Positions 1 to 6,566 of a stretch of DNA of 8,457 nt are shown here, one piece after another. The notes under the pieces are model-generated. The model saw nothing but the letters and a program-made list of their open reading frames with translations, searched no databases and had not been told where the DNA came from. Origin of the DNA: Sulfurimonadaceae bacterium (GTDB taxonomy: Bacteria; Campylobacterota; Campylobacteria; Campylobacterales; Sulfurimonadaceae); the NCBI GenBank assembly GCA_030610325.1, contig JAUWRZ010000070.1, positions 1 through 8,457 on the forward strand. Reading direction: 5' to 3'. The stretch's first letter is position 1; every line of letters starts with the position of its first letter. The position numbers were made by a program, and so were the translations under genes.

Positions 1-1399
1 TGTCAAAGAGAGCCAACGCCGTTTCTATGGCGCGACCTATCTGTTAGATGCTATCGGGGAGAGACTGGGTATCACAGACGATCTCAGACGAGTGTTCCCT
101 GATTCCTACAGACAGATACTCTCTATCGCTTACTATCTTATCCTTGAGCCAGATAGTCCACTCTTTCGATTTGAGAAGTGGGGTATACTACACAAACACC
201 CGTATGATATAGATATCCCCTCACAGCGTAGCAGTGAGCTCTTCGCTTCTGTGACAGAGGATGCTAAGAACAGGTTCTTCACCTTACAGGGTAGACGTAA
301 AGAGGACAAGGAGTTCTGGGCATATGATACGACCTCTATCTCCAGCTATTCACAGCAGTTACGGCAAGTCCAATATGGTCACAACAAAGAGCATGACCCA
401 TTAGAGCAGTTGAACCTAGCCATTGTCTTTGGAGAGGAGTCGAACCTTCCGTTCTATTATCGTAAGCTCTCCGGTAACATCCCCGACTCAAAGACCGTAA
501 AGCATCTTTTAGCGGACCTTGATAGCTTAGGCTTCTCAAAAGTCAGACTGGTGATGGACAGAGGGTTCTATTCCAAGGCCAATATCGATATGCTCTATAA
601 GGCCCACCTCAAGTTCTTGCTCTCTGCCAAGATGTCACTTACTTTCATCAAGAAGGACTTGGACCCTATCTATGACACTTTTCGTTCGTTTGAACACTAT
701 GATGCCCAGTATGAGCTCTATATGCGTACCGTACAGACTACATGGGACTATAGACAAGAGAGAGCATACAAAGGTGATACACTTAAAGAGAAGCGACGGG
801 TCTATATCCACTACTACTTCAACATAGAGAAAGCCGCTGAGGATGAGAAGGCATTTGACAACAACTTGATCGCATTACAAGATGAACTCTTAAGTGACAA
901 GCGGGTCAAAGAGCATGAGACACAATATAGCAAATACTTCACGATCAAAGAGACCCCTAAGCGAGGCATACAAGTCCAGGTCAAAGAGGAGGTCATCGCA
1001 GAAGCTAAACGTCACTATGGCTTTTTTACCCTTGTCACCAATGAGACGATGGACGCCAAGAGAGCGTTAGAGCTCTATCGTAATAAGGATGTCGTCGAGA
1101 AAGCCTTTGGTGACCTTAAAGAACGATTGAACATGCGTCGTCTGCTTGTCTCTTCTGAACGGAGCCTTGAGGGGAAGCTTTTCGTGCAGTTTGTGGCATT
1201 GATCTATCTCTCCTATATCAAAAAGCAGATGCAGACACATCAGTTGTTTAAAAAGTATACACTGCAGACACTGCTTGACAGATTGGACGTCATCGAATGT
1301 TTCGAACGTCCTAAGCGCAGACTACGTGTAGGAGAGGTGCTTCAGAAGCAAAAAGAGATCTATCAGGCACTTGATGTCGAACCGCCTTCCTCGTTATGA
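1..1399 (+). mobile_element. IS1634-family insertion sequence, right part
   Basis: The transposase reading frame fills this stretch and is open at the window edge, so only the right part of the element is present. The left end, the left inverted repeat and any target duplication lie outside. The right tip probably falls within the first few tens of bases after the stop codon (the CCTCGGGAATGTAGGG area, 1402-1417), but this cannot be fixed without the left end. The element lies just beyond the 3' end of an integrase remnant on the opposite strand. Confidence 0.75.
2..1399 (+). CDS. IS1634-family DDE transposase, 5' truncated by the window edge
   Basis: This enzyme would cut and join the ends of its insertion sequence. 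The frame is open from base 2. The 30 codons before the GTG at 92 read as family sequence (RRFYGATYLLDAIGERLG followed by a leucine-rich stretch), so 92 is not the true start and an N-terminal part is missing. Numbering from the GTG at 92, the catalytic triad is visible. The first Asp is D79 in WAYDTTS, the second is D156 in VMDRGFYSK, and the Glu is E336 in YRNKDVVEKAFGDLK, which fits the IS4-superfamily Y-x2-[RK]-x3-E-x6-K signature with Lys in place of Arg. A long insertion of about 180 residues lies between the second Asp and the Glu, as is usual in IS4-type enzymes. The helical tail LFVQFVALIYLSYIKK is also typical. No internal stop or frameshift is seen, so the visible part appears intact. 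Confidence 0.9.
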   Translation, partial: VKESQRRFYGATYLLDAIGERLGITDDLRRVFPDSYRQILSIAYYLILEPDSPLFRFEKWGILHKHPYDIDIPSQRSSELFASVTEDAKNRFFTLQGRRKEDKEFWAYDTTSISSYSQQLRQVQYGHNKEHDPLEQLNLAIVFGEESNLPFYYRKLSGNIPDSKTVKHLLADLDSLGFSKVRLVMDRGFYSKANIDMLYKAHLKFLLSAKMSLTFIKKDLDPIYDTFRSFEHYDAQYELYMRTVQTTWDYRQERAYKGDTLKEKRRVYIHYYFNIEKAAEDEKAFDNNLIALQDELLSDKRVKEHETQYSKYFTIKETPKRGIQVQVKEEVIAEAKRHYGFFTLVTNETMDAKRALELYRNKDVVEKAFGDLKERLNMRRLLVSSERSLEGKLFVQFVALIYLSYIKKQMQTHQLFKKYTLQTLLDRLDVIECFERPKRRLRVGEVLQKQKEIYQALDVEPPSSL

Positions 1400-1453
1400 G
1401 TCCTCGGGAATGTAGGGTAAAAATATTCATCACTTTAAAACAATCCAATTGAC

Positions 1454-1699
1454 TTATCGATATTCCTTATCTCTGATGGTATGAACTTGTTGTATCAACA
1501 TGTCTACGGTCGTATGTCCCATCATCTGCGCGATATGGTTGACACTGAACTTCCCAGAGCTTAACATCATGGTCGCAAAGGTCGAACGTGTATCATAGAG
1601 TCTCTGATACGGTAAGCCTACTTTTTTGAGTAGTTGTTTCCAGTGATGATCTCTTATCCGGTTCCCGTCATTGAACGGTTTGGGACGGCTTGGGCTGGT
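1454..1699 (-). pseudogene. Tyrosine recombinase (phage-type integrase), C-terminal remnant
   Basis: The minus strand carries an 81-codon open stretch bounded by TAG (1700-1702) and TAA (1454-1456). It reads as the end of a phage-type integrase. Box II is visible in LYDTRSTFATMML (the Arg of the catalytic set) and the GH motif in IAQMMGHTTVDML. The nucleophilic tyrosine should lie about ten residues after the GH histidine, but the sequence there is IQQVHTI, with Val at that place. The N-terminal arm-binding and core-binding domains and the Box I arginine are absent. The upstream DNA is occupied by an unrelated lipoprotein gene on the same strand. No start codon with a ribosome binding site is seen. 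It is most likely a dead relic of the integrase that brought in this region. Confidence 0.75.
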
Positions 1700-1713
1700 C
1701 TATAGAGAGATGA

Positions 1714-2343
1714 TCACCTGTTCGTACAGGTCATACTTTTCCCACGGATACGTCTCTCGTCCTGTAGCCGCTCATAGAGTTTTTTGAGCTCTCTCTCAGC
1801 TACCTCGAGTGATCTTATCTTGTCATCTTTAGCGATAAAGGCTTCGAGTGCGCGCACTTTACCCTCCTCGTTACCTCGATCGGTATCTATAAGGGCTTCG
1901 ATGGCATAAGCTGCCAACTCATGGTCGAGGTCTGAGGACCTGGCACTTTCGAGCGTCAGACGAAAAGCCTCATCATGCTGACAGGAGATGAGCTGTCCAA
2001 GGGCCTGATAGTTAGTCGCACCAATCATATTTTTCAGATCCTCATCTTCACTTGATGATGCTGGTTCAGGCTTGGCAGCAGCTTTTTCGGCCTGTTTGTC
2101 TACCTGATGTCCTGCTACCGCTCCGGCAGCACCTCCAACGATAGCCCCACTGACCATGTTTCGCTGCAGTCGGTAAGGATCGATCTCGCCATCGACGATA
2201 AGGTCCGTCAACGCTCCGACCATGCTCGCACCAATAGCACCGCTGGCAGCCCCTGCGGCACCATACTCGGTCGATTTCTGGGAACATCCGCTAAATATCA
2301 TCAAGAAGCTCAACAACAGTGTGGTCACGACAGTAATACGCAT
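1714..2343 (-). CDS. Glycine-zipper outer-membrane-type lipoprotein, function unknown
   Basis: The 209-residue product begins with a hydrophobic signal sequence ending in a lipobox, FSGC, with the acylated Cys at position 20. It should therefore be exported and lipid-anchored. The residue after the Cys is Ser rather than Asp, which in E. coli terms favours the outer membrane. Two glycine/alanine-rich blocks follow (residues about 28-44 and 65-78, GAAGAASGAIGASMVGAL and SGAIVGGAAGAVAG). They resemble the glycine zippers of 17-kDa-antigen and YMGG-type proteins, which pack helices in membranes. A low-complexity acidic linker at about 85-102 leads to a charged helical region (about 110-200) that could form a helical bundle. 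AAGGA lies 6 bases before the ATG. I do not recognise a specific family for the C-terminal half. It sits between the integrase stub and a very small ORF, so it may be cargo of the mobile region. Confidence 0.8.
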   Translation of the reverse strand: MRITVVTTLLLSFLMIFSGCSQKSTEYGAAGAASGAIGASMVGALTDLIVDGEIDPYRLQRNMVSGAIVGGAAGAVAGHQVDKQAEKAAAKPEPASSSEDEDLKNMIGATNYQALGQLISCQHDEAFRLTLESARSSDLDHELAAYAIEALIDTDRGNEEGKVRALEAFIAKDDKIRSLEVAERELKKLYERLQDERRIRGKSMTCTNR

Positions 2344-2378
2344 ACATCATCCTTAGCTCATGTGATCTGTTTGGCTTA

Positions 2379-2480
2379 TTATACCGACCCCCGCAATGTC
2401 ATTAAGTCAAAAGTCCTGATCGCTCTATAAGGCTTGGGATCGGAAGGCTTTGCCTGTAGTTTTGTCAACACTTCACTCAT
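2379..2480 (-). CDS. Short 33-residue ORF with strong ribosome binding site, possibly a truncated gene
   Basis: The ATG at 2480 is preceded by AAAGGAG with a 7-base spacer (2488-2494), one of the best ribosome binding sites in the window. The frame then runs only 33 codons (MSEVLTKLQAKPSDPKPY onward) to TAA. The peptide is soluble, basic and has no motif I recognise. It ends 35 bases before the lipoprotein start and on the same strand, so it could be a leader peptide, the first gene of a small operon, or the surviving 5' end of a gene cut by rearrangement. An ATG five bases upstream (2483-2485) opens a frame that stops at once. Expression is likely from the ribosome binding site, but function is unknown. 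Confidence 0.4.
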   Translation of the reverse strand: MSEVLTKLQAKPSDPKPYRAIRTFDLMTLRGSV

Positions 2481-2500
2481 CTCATCTCTCCTTTAATAAA

Positions 2501-2539
2501 CGTCTTCTCTATAGACGAGTTGTATAGTACAACGAAGAC
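2501..2539. repeat. Nested inverted repeats upstream of the 33-residue ORF
   Basis: Three overlapping short stems can form. GTCTTC (2502-2507) pairs with GAAGAC (2534-2539). CGTCT (2501-2505) pairs with AGACG (2513-2517). TTGTA (2520-2524) pairs with TACAA (2528-2532) around a 3-base loop. The first two stems share bases and so exclude each other. The structure lies directly before the ribosome binding site of the minus-strand ORF. It could be a folded leader or a protein-binding site. The rest of 2481-2708 shows no gene that I can support. Confidence 0.3.
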
Positions 2540-2708
2540 TTTCACCCCAACTTGAGAGCTGATCGTAAGGTATAGTGAAGATTAAAAATAAATATATTCT
2601 TAATCGTAGAAAAGATGTGAATGAGCAGGAGACCTTTGAGATAGCTTTGTATGGAGAGCAGTATTATCCCTTGATAGTGATCGGGAAGCGTCGGTCTAAG
2701 ACCTCGTC

Positions 2709-2891
2709 TTACAGTCGCAGGTCTTTATATACTTGAGGTTCCTGCTGGGTGATCGTCCCATCAGGGAGCTGGAAATAGATCTGTCCGTTTTTGCTGTATA
2801 CATTAGCGACACCTTTTTTCAGACTCTCTTTTTGTGCGTTCTTAGTCGCAGTCGCTGCGATCTTCAATACCAGTCTTTCAAAGTCACTCAT
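2709..2891 (-). CDS. 60-residue protein paired with the zeta-type kinase, candidate partner or antitoxin
   Basis: This small gene overlaps the end of the zeta-type kinase gene by 4 bases (ATGA), which points to translational coupling. It also has its own GAGGA 6 bases before the ATG (2898-2902). The product (MSDFERLVLKIAATATKNAQ onward) starts with an amphipathic helix of about 25 residues rich in Ala, Lys and Thr. A likely beta-hairpin follows (ANVYSKNGQIYFQLPDGTI), and the protein ends in KDLRL. No DNA-binding motif such as ribbon-helix-helix or helix-turn-helix is visible. Classical epsilon antitoxins precede zeta and are three-helix bundles, so this is not an obvious epsilon. The tight pairing suggests that it acts with the kinase, either as an inhibitor or as an accessory subunit. 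That role is inferred from position only. A 6-bp hairpin (2697-2711) overlaps the stop codon but has no T-run after it. Confidence 0.65.
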   Translation of the reverse strand: MSDFERLVLKIAATATKNAQKESLKKGVANVYSKNGQIYFQLPDGTITQQEPQVYKDLRL

Positions 2892-3457
2892 AATACTTCC
2901 TCTTTAAACTCATCAAACAATGTATCATCGATAATATAGTCATTATTTGCCACTAGTTCAAACTTGTCATCGCCATTATAAAATAGTGACCACTCGTCTA
3001 CCAATTCTCTATAGGTGTTCAAAAACAGTACTTTACTACGATGATACCTACGGATGATATCCTCTTCGGGGACATTATGCCCACCGACAAGTACCCGGTT
3101 CTTAACACGCAGTATGTTTTCCGACAAGTTCTCTAAAAAAAGATAGAGGAGAACGACTTTAAAGCCTTTGTCCTGTGCTGATGGGATCACCTTCATCAGA
3201 TATTTTCCTGAGAGTGTCGTCTCGATCACAAACGATCGACCTTCGTTTAGTCTTTTACCTAACCGACTAAAAAAGGTCTTACCGGCTTTGATCTTATATT
3301 TTTGAAGATCATCAGGATCATACTGCTTGGCGATCTCATCAGCATTGATGAAGTCGAGATCTTGCAAGTGTGAGAAGCTCATGGCAAATGTAGTCTTACC
3401 ACTACCATTTGCTCCTGCTACGATATATAGTGTCTTTTGATCGGTCGATAGACTCAA
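2888..3457 (-). CDS. Zeta-toxin-family P-loop kinase (COG4185 type)
   Basis: The 189-residue protein matches the zeta-toxin-like P-loop family. A Walker A motif GANGSGKT lies at residues 15-22. DFINADEIA (35-43) carries the Asp expected to act in phosphotransfer, and FVIETTLSG (76-84) follows. The sensor or lid region RVLVGGHNVP (121-130) and RRYHRS (136-141) contains the basic residues expected to bind phosphate. Characterised zeta and PezT toxins phosphorylate UDP-N-acetylglucosamine and so block cell-wall synthesis. For this shorter subfamily the substrate is not established. The start is a TTG. An in-frame TAA lies six codons upstream with no ATG or GTG between, an AAGGG (3466-3470) stands 8 bases before the TTG, and family proteins normally begin about ten residues before the Walker A strand. 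A promoter lies just upstream, and the 60-residue partner follows with a 4-base overlap. Confidence 0.88.
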   Translation of the reverse strand: MSLSTDQKTLYIVAGANGSGKTTFAMSFSHLQDLDFINADEIAKQYDPDDLQKYKIKAGKTFFSRLGKRLNEGRSFVIETTLSGKYLMKVIPSAQDKGFKVVLLYLFLENLSENILRVKNRVLVGGHNVPEEDIIRRYHRSKVLFLNTYRELVDEWSLFYNGDDKFELVANNDYIIDDTLFDEFKEEVL

Positions 3458-3491
3458 AGAGAGGACCCTTGCTTATTATTTTGCCTGAGTG

Positions 3492-3520
3492 ATCATATTA
3501 AGGACATCCAGACTTTTCAA
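3492..3520 (-). promoter_or_regulatory. Sigma70-type promoter for the zeta-kinase unit
   Basis: On the minus strand TTGAAA (3515-3520) and TATGAT (3492-3497) are separated by exactly 17 bases. Each hexamer differs from consensus at one position. Transcription would start near 3484-3486, giving a leader of about 28 bases before the TTG start of the kinase gene. No clear palindromic operator overlaps it. Confidence 0.6.
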
Positions 3521-3736
3521 TTTGATTCTATCATATATTAAATCTTTGGACAAATCACTAAGCTGTTATATTGAGATAAGAAGCGACTTCTAAGTAAACA
3601 GACCGAGATAAGGTAGTTTTTCAAGAATCGGTATCTTAGGATCATTAAATGACTCAAATATGTAAAGTTGGAAATGGATCTGGGGATATCTGTCTCTGTA
3701 GTGACCTGGTACATCGTAGAGGACAAGCAAGTGGCA

Positions 3737-3758
3737 CTGTGCCCAAACTGTGCCCAAA
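3737..3758 (+). repeat. Perfect 11-bp tandem direct repeat, CTGTGCCCAAA twice
   Basis: CTGTGCCCAAA occurs at 3737-3747 and again at 3748-3758 with no spacer. The period is close to one DNA helical turn, so two protein monomers would sit on the same face. Similar short direct repeats serve as arm-type binding sites for tyrosine integrases near attachment sites. Given the tRNA-like end about 90 bases further right, this is a reasonable but unproven reading. Confidence 0.6.
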
Positions 3759-3846
3759 AATAACCAATTTTTAGTGTTGTAGTAGAATCGATAGAGTCAC
3801 GAAAGCCCTTATTTGTGGTCTTTCTTAGTATTTTGTAGTGTTTTGA

Positions 3847-3869
3847 ATCAAATCCAGTATCCGGTGCCA
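3847..3869 (+). other. tRNA 3'-end-like segment, possible attachment site (attR type)
   Basis: The bases fit the end of a tRNA in exact order and spacing. They run ATCAAAT (T-loop, one base from TTCAAAT), CCAGT (T-stem 3' strand beginning with the conserved C61), ATCCGGT (seven-base acceptor strand), G (discriminator) and CCA. The five bases before the loop (TTTGA) do not pair with CCAGT, and no D-arm, anticodon arm or 5' acceptor is found upstream. This is therefore a 3' fragment and not a working tRNA. Such fragments remain at one junction when an element integrates into the 3' end of a tRNA gene. The intact tRNA would be expected at the other end of the element, left of this window. The amino acid identity cannot be told from the fragment. 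Confidence 0.4.
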
Positions 3870-3922
3870 CACTCTCAGAGACCCCTATTTTACAGACTTT
3901 CCAAGCTTGATCACCACTTAGC

Positions 3923-3942
3923 AGCTACATGGTAGCTTTTTT
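3923..3942 (+). terminator. Rho-independent-type terminator, plus strand
   Basis: AGCTAC (3923-3928) and GTAGCT (3932-3937) form a 6-bp stem with a 3-base loop, followed at once by five more T residues. The T-run is only on the plus-strand side, so it does not serve the minus-strand porin gene that ends at 3999. No plus-strand gene ends nearby. It would suit the original tRNA gene whose 3' end seems to survive at 3847-3869, about 55 bases upstream. Confidence 0.5.
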
Positions 3943-3998
3943 CTATCTATGCTGTATTACTGATCTCATTAGACTCTCATCTTCATCTCTCTCTCACA

Positions 3999-5099
3999 CT
4001 AAAGATCATACTGAAATCGGAAGCTAAGGACCTTTTCGCGTATTATCTCAGGTTCTTTTACTTCCGCGATGACGAGATTTGACATCAGGCGAAGATTAGA
4101 CTTGAGATACCAATTGATGCCCAGTGTGATATCTCTTCCCTCTCCTCCTATCTCATCCCTGTCAGTAATATCCAGGTAGCTGATTCTCAGTGCCAGTTCG
4201 ACAGCGCCATACCCTGTCTCATCAAAGCTAAAAGGCTTTTTGATCTTCATACGAGAGAACTTCGCTGTCCTTGGCTTATATTTTCGATGTTCACCTGTTA
4301 GAGACCAACTGGCCTGTCCGTACCATCCTGAGAAGCTGTAGCTTCCCTCATCATCTGAGACATTGGTCTTGATATATTCGGACTGAAAAGAGAAGGGACC
4401 CTGCACAATGGCACCCTCTATGCCAAGACGGCTGACACTCTCGACATCTTTTACTTTTGTCTTTATCATCGAGCCCTCATAGAGATGGGACTCAGCATCT
4501 GAAGAGAGGCTGATAGATGTTGAACCGTAATCACTCAGAGAGAGCGCTAACCCAAGGTGATAGACAGACTCTTTGGAAGCGACATGGGCATACGTCACCC
4601 GTCCTGTGACAGAGATCTCACCCTCCTCCTTTTTAAAGACATCATCAAGTGACGGGCCAAAGACCCCTAAAGCCAGTGTCCCTCTATGAACATCGTCAGC
4701 ATAATCTCCCTGTGCCATGACACCCAGGCTTCTGGCACGTATAAAAGTATCGATTAGAGATCGTTCCATAAAGGTGTTGTATTTTGAACTTGTGAGTGCC
4801 TCCAGTCCAAAAGGTTCTTTCATGTTCCCTACCTGGATGACCCTGTCTTTTGAGAGCTTATATTTCAGATAGACATCTTTCCATTCATTGTTTCCCGTTA
4901 GGCTATACTCCACTTCGTACGCCAGTTCAGATGTCATCTTACCCGCTATAAACGCTCTGGCACGACGCACCTCTCTGCCATGACCGGAGTAGTCATCCCC
5001 CTCTATCCAGCCTGCATCGAGGACGAGCTGGCCACCTACTTCATGCTCTAGTGCATCGGCATAGATAAAAAGGAGACATAGCAAAAAAAGTGACCTCAC
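3999..5099 (-). CDS. Porin_O_P-family outer-membrane channel (phosphate/anion-selective porin type)
   Basis: The 366-residue protein should form a beta-barrel channel in the outer membrane. Family members OprP and OprO of Pseudomonas pass phosphate and pyrophosphate, but substrate cannot be read from this sequence. A short signal peptide (residues 1-16) ends in ADA, a good signal peptidase I site. Family marks follow: RRARAF (45-50), DVYLKY (75-80), and GNMKEPFGLEALTSS (91-105) leading into FMERSL. Later alternating strands end in LSFRFQYDL, a typical closing strand, although the last residue is Leu rather than Phe. The start is GTG, three bases after the TAG of the preceding gene and in the same frame. 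The only nearby Shine-Dalgarno-like bases (AGAGG) abut the GTG, so translation is probably coupled to the upstream gene. That gene encodes the PycTM-propeller membrane protein. Confidence 0.85.
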   Translation of the reverse strand: MRSLFLLCLLFIYADALEHEVGGQLVLDAGWIEGDDYSGHGREVRRARAFIAGKMTSELAYEVEYSLTGNNEWKDVYLKYKLSKDRVIQVGNMKEPFGLEALTSSKYNTFMERSLIDTFIRARSLGVMAQGDYADDVHRGTLALGVFGPSLDDVFKKEEGEISVTGRVTYAHVASKESVYHLGLALSLSDYGSTSISLSSDAESHLYEGSMIKTKVKDVESVSRLGIEGAIVQGPFSFQSEYIKTNVSDDEGSYSFSGWYGQASWSLTGEHRKYKPRTAKFSRMKIKKPFSFDETGYGAVELALRISYLDITDRDEIGGEGRDITLGINWYLKSNLRLMSNLVIAEVKEPEIIREKVLSFRFQYDL

Positions 5100-5102
5100 C
5101 CT

Positions 5103-6566
5103 CTATTCACTTTTGGGGTCATCACTGTTCAAAATAGAGTATCCTGCCCCATACAGCGAGAGACTGCCATCATCTTTTACCACTAATATCTGTCCATTAT
5201 CGATAGTTGTTATTCCCTCTGCAAATCCAATACTACTATTTTTCACACTTTTTGTAGTGGTATGGCTCTTTTTATCCCAAAACCATAATGAGAACTCTTT
5301 TTCTCGCTTCCCTACATCTCCGGCGATGATCCAGTAGCCCTCTCTCTTCTCATCCCAACTCATACCGCGAATACCATACCCATCAAGATCCAGTAGAAGA
5401 GGTCTCTCTAAACGTACTTTCTCTTCATCGTCAAATATCCCATCAGGGTTTGTAAGTGCTACAACGACTGCTTTCCCATGGATAAGCGGGCTTCTAAGAC
5501 CGATGAGCAGAGTCTTTTCCTGGACGTCCCAAGTGAGTGCTTCTATGTTTATCGCATCTTTTCGAGAGAAAGGAACTTGAGAAGACACTGAGAGGTCTAA
5601 CCCCGGATGGAGTCTCTTAAGCGACTCCAATAGACCATGGTAGAGTCTCACATCTGAGATGCGACCCTCCTGATAATCAAAACGTACTATCTGCTCACGG
5701 GGGACTTTACGCTTGTGTGCTCTGTTGGTGGTATGCGAAGTGATGGCATAGATCTTCTCAGCACCATTAGAGGTCACACCCTCGAGATCCCGGATCTTAT
5801 GCTGAAAGATATGCTTTGTCTCTGCACTGGCCAATGGTCCATCCAACTCTTTGAGATGACCACCTTCATCAAGCTCTACAAGCTGTAGTGACTCTCTACT
5901 CTCATCTTCTACGACCAGGACTTTCCCATCATCCAATGAGATGGCTCCGGATGGTTCATAGATATCTACAAACTGTCTGTCTCTATGTTCTACTCCAACT
6001 GTCTGAAACATCGCAATGATCATCAGCGTCGCACTTAAGACCAGACCGATAGCAAAAGCTGTGTAGGCTTTTTTCAACCAGTAGTATTTTACTTTTATCT
6101 CAGAACCCAGGATGTGCACATGCTTGATGATGTGTTCATGCACCTCGTCTTTATCTTTTAAGATCTCCTTGACACGCTTAAGATACACTCCGGGAGAGAC
6201 ATCTGCCATATCCTGGAAATATGCCACAGAGCTAAACTCATCCAGATACTCTTTTTTGATCAGGTTCGCTTTATCCCGTGGACGTATTGCCATGGTACCG
6301 AGAAGTATGGAGACCAGAGCGGTGACCATTATCGTAATAAAAGGGTATATCATGACAGGATCGCTAAGGTACAAGCCTGAGGCAGTGATGATGACCGTCA
6401 GGATAAAACCATTGACTGAGATCAGGACACTGGCTTTGGAGTCTGCCAGTGAGGTCAGGTCCAGATTAGAACGTAGCGCGTTCCTAAACAGTGTCTCTAT
6501 CGAGCGTGATGCCTTTGGCCGTCTCTCGTTGACATCTTCCTCTTTTTCTACTGATACTTTAGAAAT
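5103..6566 (-). CDS. Pycsar-effector-like (PycTM) membrane protein with a DUF3616-like periplasmic beta-propeller
   Basis: The frame encodes 487 residues if it begins at the ATT at 6566. Residues 22-188 resemble the PycTM/DUF5706 domain: IETLFRNALRSNLDLTSLAD with ADSKAS (41-46), TM1 (about 47-65), TM2 (72-92) closed by AIRP (93-96), a charged cytoplasmic linker, KVKYYWLKKAY, and TM3 (168-188). With an internal N-terminus and RPRDK as inside charges, three helices put the C-terminus in the periplasm. Residues about 195-480 look like a beta-propeller with DUF3616 marks: DLEGVT (260-265), IEALTW (341-346), GLRSP (356-360), GYGIRGMSW (396-404) and FAEGIT (448-453). PycTM domains act as membrane effectors in Pycsar defence, but no nucleotide cyclase is nearby. 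The link to a porin points instead to an envelope role, which is inference. No ATG, GTG or TTG occurs in frame before the TTG at 6374, which would cut off TM1. Confidence 0.72.
   Translation of the reverse strand: MSKVSVEKEEDVNERRPKASRSIETLFRNALRSNLDLTSLADSKASVLISVNGFILTVIITASGLYLSDPVMIYPFITIMVTALVSILLGTMAIRPRDKANLIKKEYLDEFSSVAYFQDMADVSPGVYLKRVKEILKDKDEVHEHIIKHVHILGSEIKVKYYWLKKAYTAFAIGLVLSATLMIIAMFQTVGVEHRDRQFVDIYEPSGAISLDDGKVLVVEDESRESLQLVELDEGGHLKELDGPLASAETKHIFQHKIRDLEGVTSNGAEKIYAITSHTTNRAHKRKVPREQIVRFDYQEGRISDVRLYHGLLESLKRLHPGLDLSVSSQVPFSRKDAINIEALTWDVQEKTLLIGLRSPLIHGKAVVVALTNPDGIFDDEEKVRLERPLLLDLDGYGIRGMSWDEKREGYWIIAGDVGKREKEFSLWFWDKKSHTTTKSVKNSSIGFAEGITTIDNGQILVVKDDGSLSLYGAGYSILNSDDPKSE

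Larger units (their letters stand above)
3521..3998. other. Gene-free stretch between the zeta unit and the porin gene
   Basis: No convincing gene is present. The longest open frame (minus strand, 3538-3870) has no ribosome binding site, and its composition does not look like protein. The stretch does contain an 11-bp tandem repeat, a tRNA 3'-end-like segment and a terminator-like hairpin, each listed separately. Together they suggest the right edge of an integrated element, with accessory DNA to the left and backbone to the right of about 3850-3870. Confidence 0.55.

Noticed and set aside
2107..2430. 107-residue plus-strand open frame
   Set aside because: It is antisense to the lipoprotein gene and shows no domain or ribosome binding site.
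2697..2711. Hairpin TAAGAC-CTC-GTCTTA as terminator of the zeta unit
   Set aside because: The stem is perfect but short, overlaps the stop codon and has no T-run on the minus-strand side.
2578..2735. About 50 plus-strand codons without a stop (NRRKDVNEQETFEIALYGEQ region)
   Set aside because: It looks somewhat protein-like but has no ATG or ribosome binding site and no recognisable family. It could be gene debris, but I cannot support it.
3674..3763. Plus-strand frame ending in a CPNC zinc-ribbon-like motif
   Set aside because: Only 29 codons, no ribosome binding site, and the CPNC comes from reading through the CTGTGCCCAAA repeat.
3780..3869. A complete tRNA gene
   Set aside because: Only the 3' end fits. 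The T-stem 5' strand does not pair, and no D-arm, anticodon arm or 5' acceptor is found.
3538..3870. 110-residue minus-strand open frame in the gene-free stretch
   Set aside because: It starts with a GTG inside the tRNA-like segment, has no ribosome binding site, covers the tandem repeat, and its protein shows no recognisable domain.
6372..6374. TTG at 6374 as the start of the PycTM-propeller gene
   Set aside because: It has no ribosome binding site, and the 64 codons upstream encode the conserved first helix and the ADSKAS motif.
5103..6566. A canonical Pycsar defence operon
   Set aside because: No uridylate or cytidylate cyclase gene is present on either side. The neighbours are a porin and nhaA.
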